Shown here: one piece after another, positions 41,383 to 50,073 of the stretch
Layout of the letters: every line of letters starts with the position of its first letter
Position numbering within the stretch: the stretch's first letter is position 1
NCBI RefSeq assembly: GCF_028682175.1
Contig: NZ_JANHKS010000002.1
Span: 62,001 to 126,000 of the forward strand
Length of the DNA: 64,000 nucleotides
Source of the DNA: Pseudomonas putida
GTDB taxonomy: Bacteria > Pseudomonadota > Gammaproteobacteria > Pseudomonadales > Pseudomonadaceae
Direction of reading: 5' to 3'
Notes under the pieces: generated by a model
Databases searched by the model: none
The model's input: only the letters and a program-made list of their open reading frames with translations
What the model was told of the DNA's origin: nothing
Position numbers and translations under genes: made by a program

Positions 41383-42747
41383 ATGCACTTTGCATCTGTA
41401 GAACAGGCAACCCGTTTCCTCAGTGAAAACCCCGATATCGAACTGTTCGAGCTGTTCATCCTCGACGCCAACGGCGTGCCGCGGGGCAAGCTGTTGCACC
41501 GCGACGAACTGTTGGCCGTGTACCAGACCGGCCGGCCCCTGCCCAGCACCATTCTGGGCTTGACCATGAATGGCGACGACGTGGAGAACTCAGGGCTGGT
41601 GTGGGATGTGGGTGACATCGACTGCCGCGCCTACCCGCTCGATGGCAGCCTGGTACGCCTGCCCTGGCGGCGGATTGCGACGGCTGCGGTGCAGGTCAGC
41701 ATGCACCCCACCGAGGGGCTGCCGGCCAGCGTCGCCGATCCGCGCCATGTGTTGCTGCGCACCATCGAAGCGCTCAAGGCCGACGGCTTCTATCCGGTGA
41801 TGGCCTGCGAACTGGAGTTCTACCTGCTCGATCAGCAGCGCGATGCCCACGGCCGTCCACAACCGGCACTGGACAACGACGGTGGACGGCCGCGCACGAC
41901 TCAGGTCTATGGCCTGCGCGAGCTTGAGCAGATTGAACCCTTCCTCGCCGACCTCTATGCCGCGTGCAAGGCCCAGGGTATCCCGGCGCGCACCGCGATC
42001 TCGGAATATGCGCCGGGCCAGGTGGAGATCACCCTGGAACATGGCGATGCGCTGGGAGCGATGGACCAGGCCGTGCGCTACAAGCGCCTGGTCAAGGGCG
42101 TGGCGCATGCCCACGGCATGCAGGCCTGCTTCATGGCCAAGCCCTTCGCGAATCTGGCGGGGACCGGGATGCACATGCACCTGAGCCTGGCCGACAGCGA
42201 GGGCAACAACCTGTTCGCCAGCGACGACAAGGCCGGGACGCCACTGCTGCGTCAGGCAGTGGCGGGCATGCTGCGCCACCTGCGTGATTCGCTGTTGTTG
42301 TTCTGCCCCAACGCCAACTCGTTCCGGCGTTTTCAGGCCAACAGCTACGCCCCGTTGGCGCCAACCTGGGGTGTCGACAACCGCACCGTCAGCCTGCGCG
42401 TACCGGGCGGTCCGGCCAACAGCCGGCATGTCGAGCACCGTATCTGCGGCGCCGATGCCAACCCCTATCTTGCTGCGGCAGCGATCCTTGCCGCCAGCCA
42501 TCACGGCATCCGCGAGCAGCTCGATCCGGGCGCGCCGGTCGAAGGCAACGGTTACGCCCAGGCCACCGAGCACCTGCCCACCGACTGGCTCACCGCCCTC
42601 GACGCCCTTGAGCGCTCGGAATGGGCGCGGGAAGCCCTCGGCGACGGTTTTTTCGGCGTGTACCTGAAGGTCAAGCGTGCCGAGTACCGCCAGTTCATGG
42701 CTGAAGTCAGCGAACAGGACTGGCGCTGGTACCTGCATCAGGCCTGA
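41383..42747 (+). CDS. Glutamine synthetase-like gamma-glutamyl-amine ligase (PuuA type)
   Basis: The 454-residue protein is a class I-like glutamine synthetase homolog: ELFELFILDANGVPRGK with the early beta-grasp part, CELEFYLLD and EYAPGQVEITLEHGDA with acidic metal ligands. GTGMHMHLSLAD and SLRVPGGPANSRHVEHRICGADANPYLAAAAIL with substrate/ATP residues follow. Length (PuuA is about 470 aa) and lack of an adenylylation loop fit gamma-glutamylpolyamine synthetases and related enzymes that couple glutamate to an amine using ATP. The PuuB-like oxidase follows by 27 bp. Which amine it takes is unknown. ATG 41383 is used; the frame extends to 41311 upstream. Confidence 0.88.
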   Translation: MHFASVEQATRFLSENPDIELFELFILDANGVPRGKLLHRDELLAVYQTGRPLPSTILGLTMNGDDVENSGLVWDVGDIDCRAYPLDGSLVRLPWRRIATAAVQVSMHPTEGLPASVADPRHVLLRTIEALKADGFYPVMACELEFYLLDQQRDAHGRPQPALDNDGGRPRTTQVYGLRELEQIEPFLADLYAACKAQGIPARTAISEYAPGQVEITLEHGDALGAMDQAVRYKRLVKGVAHAHGMQACFMAKPFANLAGTGMHMHLSLADSEGNNLFASDDKAGTPLLRQAVAGMLRHLRDSLLLFCPNANSFRRFQANSYAPLAPTWGVDNRTVSLRVPGGPANSRHVEHRICGADANPYLAAAAILAASHHGIREQLDPGAPVEGNGYAQATEHLPTDWLTALDALERSEWAREALGDGFFGVYLKVKRAEYRQFMAEVSEQDWRWYLHQA

Positions 42748-42774
42748 CTCCAAAGATTCGAACAAGGTGGAACC

Positions 42775-44082
42775 ATGAACACAGCAACGCATTCCGGGCG
42801 GGCCCAGCGGGCGCCGTCCTACTACAGCGCAACCTTGAATGACCTCAGCGAATACCCGCAGTTGCACGGCACGGTAGAGGTCGATGTGGCGATCATCGGC
42901 GGCGGTTTTACCGGCGTCGCCACTGCAGTGGAGCTGGCGGAGCGCGGCCTGAAGGTCGCGATCATTGAAACCCACCGCATCGGCTGGGGCGCGAGTGGGC
43001 GCAACGGTGGCCAGGTCACCGGCAGCCTTTCGGGCGACGAGGCCATGCGCAAGCAGATGGGCAAGCATCTGGGCGCCGAGGTCGACGACTTCATCTGGCA
43101 CCTGCGCTGGCGCGGGCATCAGATCATCGAGCAGCGGGTTCAGCGCTACGGCATCGCCTGCGATCTCAAACGCGGCCATCTGCACACCGCGATGAAGCCT
43201 TCGCACATGGAGGAGCTGCGCAGCTTCAAGGCCGAGGCAGAGCGCCGTGGCATGGGCGACCAGGTGCAGTTGCTCGACCGTCAGGGCATCGCCGAACACC
43301 TGCAAAGCCCGCTGTATCAGGGCGCCCTGAAGAACTTGCGCAACCTGCACCTGCATCCGCTCAACCTGTGCCTGGGCGAAGCGCGCGCGGCTCGCAGCCT
43401 GGGCGCGCTGATCTTCGAAAACTCAGAGGTGCTGGAGATCGTCCACGGCCCGCGCCCGGCCGTCGTCACCGCCCACGGTCGAGTCGAAGCGCGTCAGGTG
43501 ATGCTGGCCGGCGACGTCTATCACAAGCTGGAAAAACCCAGGCTCGGCGGCAAGATTTTCCCGGCCATGGGCGGCATCGTCACCACCGAGCCACTGGGCG
43601 AACTGGCCGAGCAGATCAACCCGCAGGACCTGGCGGTGTACGACTGCCGGTTCGTGCTCGACTACTACCGCCTGACTGCCGACAAGCGCCTGCTGTTCGG
43701 TGGCGGAGCCAACTATTCGGGCAAGGATTCACGGGACATCGAGGGCGAGCTGCGGCCCTGCATCGAAGGCACCTTCCCGGCGCTCAAGGGCGTGCGGATT
43801 GATTTTCAGTGGAGCTGCGCCATGGGCATCGTCGTCAATCGCATCCCGCAGTTGGGCAAACTTTCGCCCAACGTCTGGTATTGCCAGGGCTACTCCGGAC
43901 ACGGCGTGGCGACCAGCCACATCATGGGCGAAATCATGGCCGAGGCCCTGACCGGCACCCTCGAACAGTTCGACACCTTCGCCGCCTGCAAGCACCTGCG
44001 CGTGCCGATGGGCAATATGCTGGGCAACCCGCTGCTGGCGGCAGGCATGTGGTACTACGGGATGCTGGAGAAGCTGCGCTGA
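42775..44082 (+). CDS. FAD-dependent gamma-glutamyl-amine oxidase-like protein (PuuB/OrdL type)
   Basis: The 435-residue DAO-fold enzyme starts with PSYYSATLNDLSEYPQLHG, typical of PuuB/OrdL. A FAD loop AIIGGGFTGVATAVELAERG follows, then GWGASGRNGGQVTGS near residue 75, and a late YCQGYSGHGVATSHIMGEIM. Such enzymes oxidise gamma-glutamylputrescine or related N-substituted glutamates to an aldehyde with peroxide release. It is co-transcribed with the GS-like ligase gene. Together with the divergent aldehyde dehydrogenase they give the first three steps of a gamma-glutamyl pathway. Confidence 0.88.
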   Translation: MNTATHSGRAQRAPSYYSATLNDLSEYPQLHGTVEVDVAIIGGGFTGVATAVELAERGLKVAIIETHRIGWGASGRNGGQVTGSLSGDEAMRKQMGKHLGAEVDDFIWHLRWRGHQIIEQRVQRYGIACDLKRGHLHTAMKPSHMEELRSFKAEAERRGMGDQVQLLDRQGIAEHLQSPLYQGALKNLRNLHLHPLNLCLGEARAARSLGALIFENSEVLEIVHGPRPAVVTAHGRVEARQVMLAGDVYHKLEKPRLGGKIFPAMGGIVTTEPLGELAEQINPQDLAVYDCRFVLDYYRLTADKRLLFGGGANYSGKDSRDIEGELRPCIEGTFPALKGVRIDFQWSCAMGIVVNRIPQLGKLSPNVWYCQGYSGHGVATSHIMGEIMAEALTGTLEQFDTFAACKHLRVPMGNMLGNPLLAAGMWYYGMLEKLR

Positions 44083-44210
44083 GATGAAGGCGGCATGATA
44101 GGGCGGCACTCGAAAGATGAACTAATTGCATTTCAGTATCAAACTCTCAATAATCCGACCCAAGTGAGATAAGTTCTCTTTCGATAGTGTTTCTCAGGTA
44201 AGTCAAATCA

Positions 44211-44756
44211 ATGCCGAACCCGCCTTCTGCGTCTGTCGAGCACCTTTATGCTGAGCACAATGCCTGGTTACGTCACTGGCTGAGCTGGCGTCTGGGGTCA
44301 AGTGTCGATGCGGCGGACTTGGCACAGGACACCTTCCTGAGACTGCTGCTCAAGCCTGTGCAGCCTGTTTTCGATAACGCACTGGCTGCTCGCGGCTATC
44401 TTCGCAAGATCGCGAATGGCATCTGCATCAACCTCTGGCAGAGGCGAGAGATCGAGCAAGCATGGCTCGACACCCTGGCCGCTCAACCAGAGCGCTACGC
44501 GCCGTCGGCAGAACAGAGTGCGGCCGTATTGCAAGCCTTGCAGGAGGTCGGGCAGATGCTGATCGAGCTGCCCGCCAAAGCCGCGCAGGCGTTTGTACTG
44601 GCGGTGGTGTGTCAGATGACTGACCGTGAAGTGGCAACGCAACTGGGCGTGTCCGATCGCATGGTACGCAAGTACGTGGCGCGGGCGATGCTGGGCTGCC
44701 TGCAACTGCAGGCGGCGTCCGAGGCGACGGCGCTCTGCGCCGAGACACCCTACTGA
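44211..44756 (+). CDS. ECF sigma factor, FecI-like
   Basis: The 181-residue protein has sigma region 2 (DLAQDTFLRLL..LAARGYLRKIANGICINLW) and region 4 (LAVVCQMTDREVATQLGVSDRMVRKYVARAML), as in FecI-type ECF factors. It is first in a sigma-FecR-TonB receptor unit and overlaps the FecR start by one base (TGATG). It would direct RNA polymerase to the receptor promoter on a signal relayed by FecR. I found no convincing Fur box in the short region upstream. Confidence 0.93.
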   Translation: MPNPPSASVEHLYAEHNAWLRHWLSWRLGSSVDAADLAQDTFLRLLLKPVQPVFDNALAARGYLRKIANGICINLWQRREIEQAWLDTLAAQPERYAPSAEQSAAVLQALQEVGQMLIELPAKAAQAFVLAVVCQMTDREVATQLGVSDRMVRKYVARAMLGCLQLQAASEATALCAETPY

Positions 44757-45736
44757 TGCCTGCCCAGTCTGGGTTCAAGGTCATGGAGCAGGCCGCCGAG
44801 TGGTATGCCGAATTACGCTGTGGCGAAGTCGATCCGGCGCAGCAAGAAGCCTGGCGTCGATGGATCGAGGCCGAGCCAGCCCATCGTGAGGCATGGGAAG
44901 CCGTGCAATCCATCAGCCTGCGCTTCGATCCATTGCGGAAGTTGCCGGACCGCCGTCGCGCTGCCGACGATCTGCTAATGGCGCATCAGCGCGTTAGACG
45001 CCGCGCCGTGTTGCGTAGTCTCGGTTTGCTCGCCGGCATCGGTGCTTTCTGGTCGACCTGGCGCCTGACGCCGCTGCCCACCTGGAGTACCAGCCTGATC
45101 GCCGATTACCGCAGCGGCATTGGCGAACTGAGGAACGTGCAGTTGCCCGATGGTAGCCGCGTGTGGCTAAACACCACGACGGCCTTTGATATGGACTTCT
45201 CCGGCAGCAAACGCCTGGTGCACCTGCTCATGGGCGAGATTCTGATCGATACTGCACACGATGCCGAGCGGCCCTTTATCGTCAGTACCGCACAAGGTCG
45301 CTTCCAGGCGCTGGGCACCGAATTCAGCGTCCGATTGCGCGACCAGGAAACCGATCTCACGGTTTTCAAAGGCGCAGTTGAAGTCAGCCGTCCCGACAGC
45401 AGCGAACATCGGGTCATTCCGGCGGGTCAGCGACAGACCGTCACAGTGGGTCCGTTACCACCGACGGCCCCGGCAGACCTTGCAAGGCGGGCGTGGTCCG
45501 GGGGCCTATTGCTGGCTCAGGACATTCCCCTGGGCCAGGTACTCGACGAACTGTCGCGCTATCAGTTCGGCCACATCTCAATCGACCCTGCGGTGGCGCA
45601 GTTGAATGTATTCGGCACCCTGCCGTTGCGTGATGTCGACGCCGCGCTGTCCATCCTCGCCTCGTCTCTGCCGATCACCGTTGAACGGCGCATGCCCTGG
45701 TGGACCACGATCAGTGCCAAAAACAGTGCGCCCTGA
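44756..45736 (+). CDS. FecR-family anti-sigma/sensor protein
   Basis: The 326-residue protein begins with the FecR N-terminal sigma-binding domain (AAEWYAELRCGEVDPAQQEAWRRW, then AEPAHREAWEAV). A membrane helix lies near residues 82-100 (VLRSLGLLAGIGAFW), and the periplasmic FecR domain follows (DYRSGIGELRNVQLPDGSRVWLN, then TAQGRFQALGTEFSVR). A C-terminal DUF4974-like part includes ALSILASSLPITV. It links the receptor signalling domain in the periplasm to the sigma factor in the cytoplasm, as its gene order suggests. Confidence 0.92.
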   Translation: MPAQSGFKVMEQAAEWYAELRCGEVDPAQQEAWRRWIEAEPAHREAWEAVQSISLRFDPLRKLPDRRRAADDLLMAHQRVRRRAVLRSLGLLAGIGAFWSTWRLTPLPTWSTSLIADYRSGIGELRNVQLPDGSRVWLNTTTAFDMDFSGSKRLVHLLMGEILIDTAHDAERPFIVSTAQGRFQALGTEFSVRLRDQETDLTVFKGAVEVSRPDSSEHRVIPAGQRQTVTVGPLPPTAPADLARRAWSGGLLLAQDIPLGQVLDELSRYQFGHISIDPAVAQLNVFGTLPLRDVDAALSILASSLPITVERRMPWWTTISAKNSAP

Positions 45737-45828
45737 ATTTTTCTTCAAATACGGTTCCGCTTTTCAGTGCCTCGCCGGGTTTAGGAGTGAATCCCTACCC
45801 AACTCATCGTCTTGAGGACAAGGAACCG

Positions 45829-48282
45829 ATGTTTTACCGTCCCCGTTGCGCCCCCCTGGGCCTGTGCGCCTCCCTGCTGACCTTCGCCGCCTGCTCGTTG
45901 CCCAGCGCCATGGCCCTGGCCGCTGAAACGGCAACCCGCGAGTACGACATCCCCTCCGGCCCGCTCAGTAACGTACTGTCGCGCTTCGCCGCTGAATCAG
46001 GCATCTATCTGGTGGGCCTGAGCGAGATGGCACAGGGACGCAACAGCCAGGGCCTGCATGGCCGCTATGAAATCAACGCCGGGCTGACGGTGCTGCTGGC
46101 CGGTACCGGGCTCACGGCGCAGAGGATCGGTAACAATGAATACCGACTGCAAGTGGCAGAATTCTCCGCCATGGAGTTGGGTGCGACCACCATCAACGCC
46201 CGGCTGGGCTCGGTCACCGAGGGCACAGGCTCCTACACCACCGGTGCGATCACCCTGGGTAAAGGCGAGCACAGCATCAAGGAAACGCCGCAATCGGTGA
46301 CCGTCATCACCCGCAAGCGTATGGATGACCAAAACCTCAATACCATCGAGCAGGTGCTGGGGCAGACGCCGGGCGTGACCGTCACCGGCTCACCCATGGG
46401 CGGCAGCTACTTTTTCTCTCGCGGGTTCAGGATGGACGCGCCGTTCCAGTACGACGGCGTGCCGCTGGACGTCGGCGGCAACTACGTGCAGGCCAACAGT
46501 TTCAGCAGCGACACGGCGTTCTACGACCACGTTGAATTTCTGCGCGGTGCCGCAGGCATGATGCAAGGCGCAGGTACCCCGGCCGGCGCAGTGAATCTGG
46601 TGCGCAAACGCGGCCAGAGCACTCCAACCACCACCTTCACACTGTCCGGCGGGACCTGGGACAACTACCGCAGCCAAATTGACGTCGGTGGCCCGCTCAA
46701 CGAAGCCGGTACCCTGCGTGGCCGGGCGATCGTCGGCGAACAAAGTCGCCACTACTTCTACGACTACGGCAAGCGCGAGGATCAGGTCGCCTACGGCGCA
46801 CTGGACTATGACTTCAGCGACGACACCACCGCAGGCTTCGGCCTGGCCTATGAAAAGCTGCAGGCCACGCCCTGCTTCGGCGGCCTGCCCAGCTACAGCG
46901 ACGGTTCGGACATCAGACTCAAACGTTCGACCTGCCTGGGCGCCAGCTGGAACCACTGGGACAGCGAGCGCACCACCGTTTTCGCCGACATCAAACACCG
47001 CCTCAACGATGACTGGAACGCCCGCCTGGCCGGAACCTGGACCCACAACCAGCAAAACATGAAGTACGTGCAAGGCGTCGGGGTCGGCACGGTAGCGCCG
47101 GGCGCGACGTCTTCGTCGATCCAGTCCATCGGCGCGTTGTTCGACTACGACTCGGTTGACTACGGCTTCGATGGCTACCTGGATGGCAAATTCCGCGCCT
47201 TCGGCCTTGAGCATCAACTGACCGTGGGCGCCAACACCAGCTATTCCCACAGCCATGACGTCTGGGCGCTGGCCTTCATGCCGCAGCGTGAGGACGTGTT
47301 CAACCCGACGCACTTCGTCCAGCCCAGCGACAGCTACATCGTCGACAACAGCTACCGCGGCGGTGCGCCCTACCCGGCCAAGACCACGGTCAAGCAACAG
47401 GGCGTCTACGGCAATCTGCGTCTGAAACTGGCCGAGCCGCTGACCCTGGTGCTGGGCGCACGGGCCAGTGACTGGCACTACACCAACGACAGCCACGCCT
47501 TTGGCGTCGCGCCCACTGACGAGCGTCGGGAGACTGGCCAGGTCACACCGTTCGCTGGCGTGCTGCTGGACATCACGCAGAACCTGACCCTGTACGCCAG
47601 CTATGCCGACGTGTTCCAACCCCAGTCCGACATCGACGCCAGCGGCAAGGTGCTGGACCCCAAGACCGGCAAGAACTACGAACTGGGGATCAAGGGCGAG
47701 TGGTTCGACGGCGCGCTCAACGGTTCGGCGAACCTGTTCCGGACTTATCAGGAACACGCCGCCGTTGCTGTCGACGATGCCACGATCTGCGATTCATGCT
47801 CGGTCGACAGCGGCAAGATCCGCGCCCAGGGTGTGGAGCTGGAACTCAACGGTTCGCCTATCGATCGCTTGCAGGTCAGTGCGGGCTACACCTACACCAC
47901 CACCGAAACCTTGAGCCCGGTGGACAACCTCAACGTCGCCGTGAGCAACGGCACCACCTACAACACGCTTATTCCACGCCACTCGCTGCGCCTGTGGAGC
48001 GACTACCAGCTCGACGGCGACCTGAACCGCTGGACCGTGGGCGGCGGCGTCACCGCCCAGAGCGAAATCTCGCGCCTGGCCAGCGGCTTCAAGACCGAAC
48101 AGGCCGGATACGCCTTGTGGAACGCGCGCCTGCAATACCGCATCGACGATCACTGGAGCGTGGCGCTCAACGGCAACAACCTGTTTGACCGCACGTACTA
48201 CGCCACCATCGGTAACCGCACCGGCAGCAACTATTACGGTGATCCGCGCAACTATATGGTGACGTTGAAAGGAAGCTTCTGA
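45829..48282 (+). CDS. TonB-dependent siderophore receptor with signalling domain
   Basis: The 817-residue receptor has a signal peptide, then an STN signalling domain (YDIPSGPLSNVLSRFAAESG, about residues 38-100) that contacts FecR. The plug follows (ETPQSVTVITRKRMDDQ, and FLRGAAGMMQGAGTPAGAVNLVRKR). A 22-strand barrel closes the protein (NYELGIKGEWFDGALNGSAN, GNNLFDRTYYATIGN, final YMVTLKGSF with terminal Phe). This matches ferric-siderophore receptors of the FpvA/FoxA class. It is the transporter and signal input of the FecI/FecR unit. The siderophore cannot be named. ATG 45829 has AAGGA before it. Confidence 0.93.
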   Translation: MFYRPRCAPLGLCASLLTFAACSLPSAMALAAETATREYDIPSGPLSNVLSRFAAESGIYLVGLSEMAQGRNSQGLHGRYEINAGLTVLLAGTGLTAQRIGNNEYRLQVAEFSAMELGATTINARLGSVTEGTGSYTTGAITLGKGEHSIKETPQSVTVITRKRMDDQNLNTIEQVLGQTPGVTVTGSPMGGSYFFSRGFRMDAPFQYDGVPLDVGGNYVQANSFSSDTAFYDHVEFLRGAAGMMQGAGTPAGAVNLVRKRGQSTPTTTFTLSGGTWDNYRSQIDVGGPLNEAGTLRGRAIVGEQSRHYFYDYGKREDQVAYGALDYDFSDDTTAGFGLAYEKLQATPCFGGLPSYSDGSDIRLKRSTCLGASWNHWDSERTTVFADIKHRLNDDWNARLAGTWTHNQQNMKYVQGVGVGTVAPGATSSSIQSIGALFDYDSVDYGFDGYLDGKFRAFGLEHQLTVGANTSYSHSHDVWALAFMPQREDVFNPTHFVQPSDSYIVDNSYRGGAPYPAKTTVKQQGVYGNLRLKLAEPLTLVLGARASDWHYTNDSHAFGVAPTDERRETGQVTPFAGVLLDITQNLTLYASYADVFQPQSDIDASGKVLDPKTGKNYELGIKGEWFDGALNGSANLFRTYQEHAAVAVDDATICDSCSVDSGKIRAQGVELELNGSPIDRLQVSAGYTYTTTETLSPVDNLNVAVSNGTTYNTLIPRHSLRLWSDYQLDGDLNRWTVGGGVTAQSEISRLASGFKTEQAGYALWNARLQYRIDDHWSVALNGNNLFDRTYYATIGNRTGSNYYGDPRNYMVTLKGSF

Positions 48283-48425
48283 ACCGCGCAGACATGCTGG
48301 CGACGACCACTGGCGTGTCGCTTCCTTAACCTGAGGTCTGTCGAGTGACCCTTCGTAGCGTTCAGGGCAGTTCGATCTGGATCCTCCACGTACGTTGCAG
48401 ATCCTGAACGGCTGGGAGGTGTTAG

Positions 48426-48458
48426 CAGGGCAAGGCGGGGGAAAGACGCCCTGCCCTG
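48426..48458. terminator. Hairpin about 150 bp after the receptor gene
   Basis: CAGGGC (48426-48431) pairs with GCCCTG (48453-48458); an outer TAGCAG/CTGCTA pair extends the stem toward 48471. No T-run. It may be a terminator or a remnant palindrome. Confidence 0.35.
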
Positions 48459-48518
48459 ACTGGCTGCTAGCGGACAGAAGCAGCCCTTGGTCGATCTACC
48501 ATCATCCGGCACGTTGTT

Positions 48519-48899
48519 TTAGGTGTGGGGACTGCCTTCGTAATCAACCACTACGGTGCCGCAGGTAACCGATACCGAACCCCAGTCCCCTTTCAGGTGG
48601 TAAGTGGCACCTTCTATCCTGAATACGTCTACATTGCCTAAATCGGTGTCACCGTTCGCATCCCTAGATACCAAAACACTCCTTTCATGCCAAAGAACGC
48701 GCTGGGTCAGGCAGAAATGAATGTGTGCATTCCAATAGCAGTACGCTTCCCCATCTGCTGGTTTCACATAGAGGGGATGTGATTCGAGCAGCACCAACTC
48801 CATTGCAAATGACAAGGTTGATACGCCCTCTTCAATCGCAAGGACGTAGCTGTCTTCCAGATAAACACTGGCAAAGCAGGTTTCATCGTAGTAATTCAT
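48519..48899 (-). CDS. Hypothetical protein, 126 aa
   Basis: A soluble, acidic 126-residue product with an aromatic-rich N-terminus (NYYDETCFASVYLED) and a final beta-rich part (GATYHLKGDWGSVSVTCGTVVVDYEG). No family recognised; size and isolation beside degenerate repeats are like immunity or other accessory proteins of Pseudomonas. No clear ribosome site precedes the ATG. Lies in a low-complexity accessory patch between the receptor and the AraC gene. Confidence 0.5.
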   Translation of the reverse strand: MNYYDETCFASVYLEDSYVLAIEEGVSTLSFAMELVLLESHPLYVKPADGEAYCYWNAHIHFCLTQRVLWHERSVLVSRDANGDTDLGNVDVFRIEGATYHLKGDWGSVSVTCGTVVVDYEGSPHT

Positions 48900-48956
48900 A
48901 AATCGCAGATTGTGCAGATCTCAAGTGGGATCGTAGCAGCCACTGTCAATCGCCAC

Positions 48957-48982
48957 GGTCCGCTTCGGGTCGATAGCTGCCC
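48957..48982 (+). repeat. Degenerate intergenic repeat, copy A
   Basis: GGTCCGCTTCGGGTCGATAGCTGCC resembles copies near 49966 and 54335 (TGTCCGCTCTGGATCGATAGC, CGTCCGCTTTCGGCCACAAGC). The shared core is GTCCGCT..GG followed by CGATAGC/ACAAGC. The copies are too different for a recent mobile element. Confidence 0.4.
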
Positions 48983-49062
48983 CTCAGCAGACCGCGCCGA
49001 ACCCGTACTCCTCACCAAGCTTGCTTACGAGCGAACAAAGGATCAAGTACGCGTGCAAAGAT

Positions 49063-49353
49063 TTATTTTCCGGTGAAAAAAGTATGGATAAACAGGCCGA
49101 AAAAAGCGCCGCAACTCAGAGCGGCCAGTGACAACAGATATTTCCCGACTTTCTCGGCATTACCACTGCCCTTTTCATGAATGAGTTTGCCCGTGAAACC
49201 GAAGATGATCGTTGGAACCATGTACACGCGAAAATGTGCGATAACCTGCTCACGCTCGGGTAAAAACCAAACCAGCACAGAAAAAAATAAAATTATGCCG
49301 TAAACGAATCCAGCGATGGCAAATGTGCCGCTAAGGGATTTTTCATGTCTCAT
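49063..49353 (-). CDS. Hypothetical small membrane protein, 96 aa
   Basis: The product has about three hydrophobic segments (FAIAGFVYGIILFFSVLVWF, then MVPTIIFGFTGKL, then LLSLAALSCGAFFGLFIHTF) and charged loops, fitting a small inner-membrane protein. ATG 49353 is in frame after a possible TTG start at 49362 that has an AGGA upstream. No family or neighbour gives a function. Confidence 0.5.
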   Translation of the reverse strand: MRHEKSLSGTFAIAGFVYGIILFFSVLVWFLPEREQVIAHFRVYMVPTIIFGFTGKLIHEKGSGNAEKVGKYLLSLAALSCGAFFGLFIHTFFTGK

Positions 49354-50073
49354 CTTGATCAAACTTTCGATTCCTTTCGAGGCAGGGCGTTGACGGCATT
49401 TATCCGACTAAATCCGTCGCATGCAGCATACCATCCAATGTCCGCAAGCGAGCAAGCGTAGGGTTTCTTGACCGGCTGCAACCGGCCAAGAGCGGCCACT
49501 CCTCTCAAGCCCGGCGCGCTCTCGCCGCCCGCATAGTGAACGAACGAATTTTTTGCGCAAACCGACGTTACTCCTCGTCTTACGGAGCATAAATGTCAAC
49601 GTAAAGAGAGATGCCAAGGTCACCGAGCATTCGCATCATTGGGGCGAAACCGTGACTTCCTCGATGGATTCGCGCATGAACCACCCACAAAAGATGTCTA
49701 ATTCGAATCGACTCGCTACCAAAGCCCAGACATCCAATCTAGCGTCGATACTGCCCAATGGCCGTAAAATTTGACCATCAAAATCTGCGTTCTCAACTGG
49801 TTCAGCTTCGAGGATCCACCCACGAGTTTTCTTGGTAACAACCGCTCAATAGATCCACAACGGCATGAACGAAGAGTTTCCTCGAAAGCACCACTAAAAT
49901 AAGCGAATACTCGAGCTGTCACTGAGAACTACAACAGCACACTACGCGAATGAACTAGACCGTCCAATGTCCGCTCTGGATCGATAGCAGCCACTGCAAC
50001 CCCGACCACCCCGTCGATACTCCAAACGAGTGTTAGAATCCCCCACGTCCAGACTACCTCGAAAGATGCACCC
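49354..50073. other. About 700-bp gap without a convincing gene
   Basis: Codon patterns here do not look like real genes in any frame. A minus-strand frame from 49623 to 49408 translates into Trp/Cys/Arg-rich sequence that arises from degenerate repeat DNA. The base composition becomes noticeably AT-richer toward 49.6-49.95 kb. One degenerate repeat copy is annotated at 49966. Confidence 0.5.
49966..50000 (+). repeat. Degenerate intergenic repeat, copy B
   Basis: AATGTCCGCTCTGGATCGATAGCAGCCACTGCAAC shares the GTCCGCT..GG.TCGATAGC core with the copy at 48957; CCAATGTCCGC also recurs at 49435. It lies just before the AraC gene. Confidence 0.4.

Noticed and set aside
41590-43356. Long minus-strand open frame opposite the GS-like ligase and PuuB-like oxidase genes
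   Set aside because: Product has no recognisable domain; the plus-strand genes have clear motifs and starts. Treated as a shadow of high-GC coding.
44083-44210. Fur box before the ECF sigma gene
   Set aside because: AT-rich hexamers are present but no stretch matches a GATAAT-type Fur box well enough to annotate.
46390-47757. Long minus-strand frame inside the TonB receptor gene
   Set aside because: Antisense to a receptor with full STN, plug and barrel motifs; no ribosome site or family likeness.
49408-49623. Minus-strand frame of 71 codons with Trp/Cys-rich end
   Set aside because: The protein arises from repeat-type intergenic DNA and similar translations appear at many unrelated Pseudomonas loci; no reason to think it is expressed.
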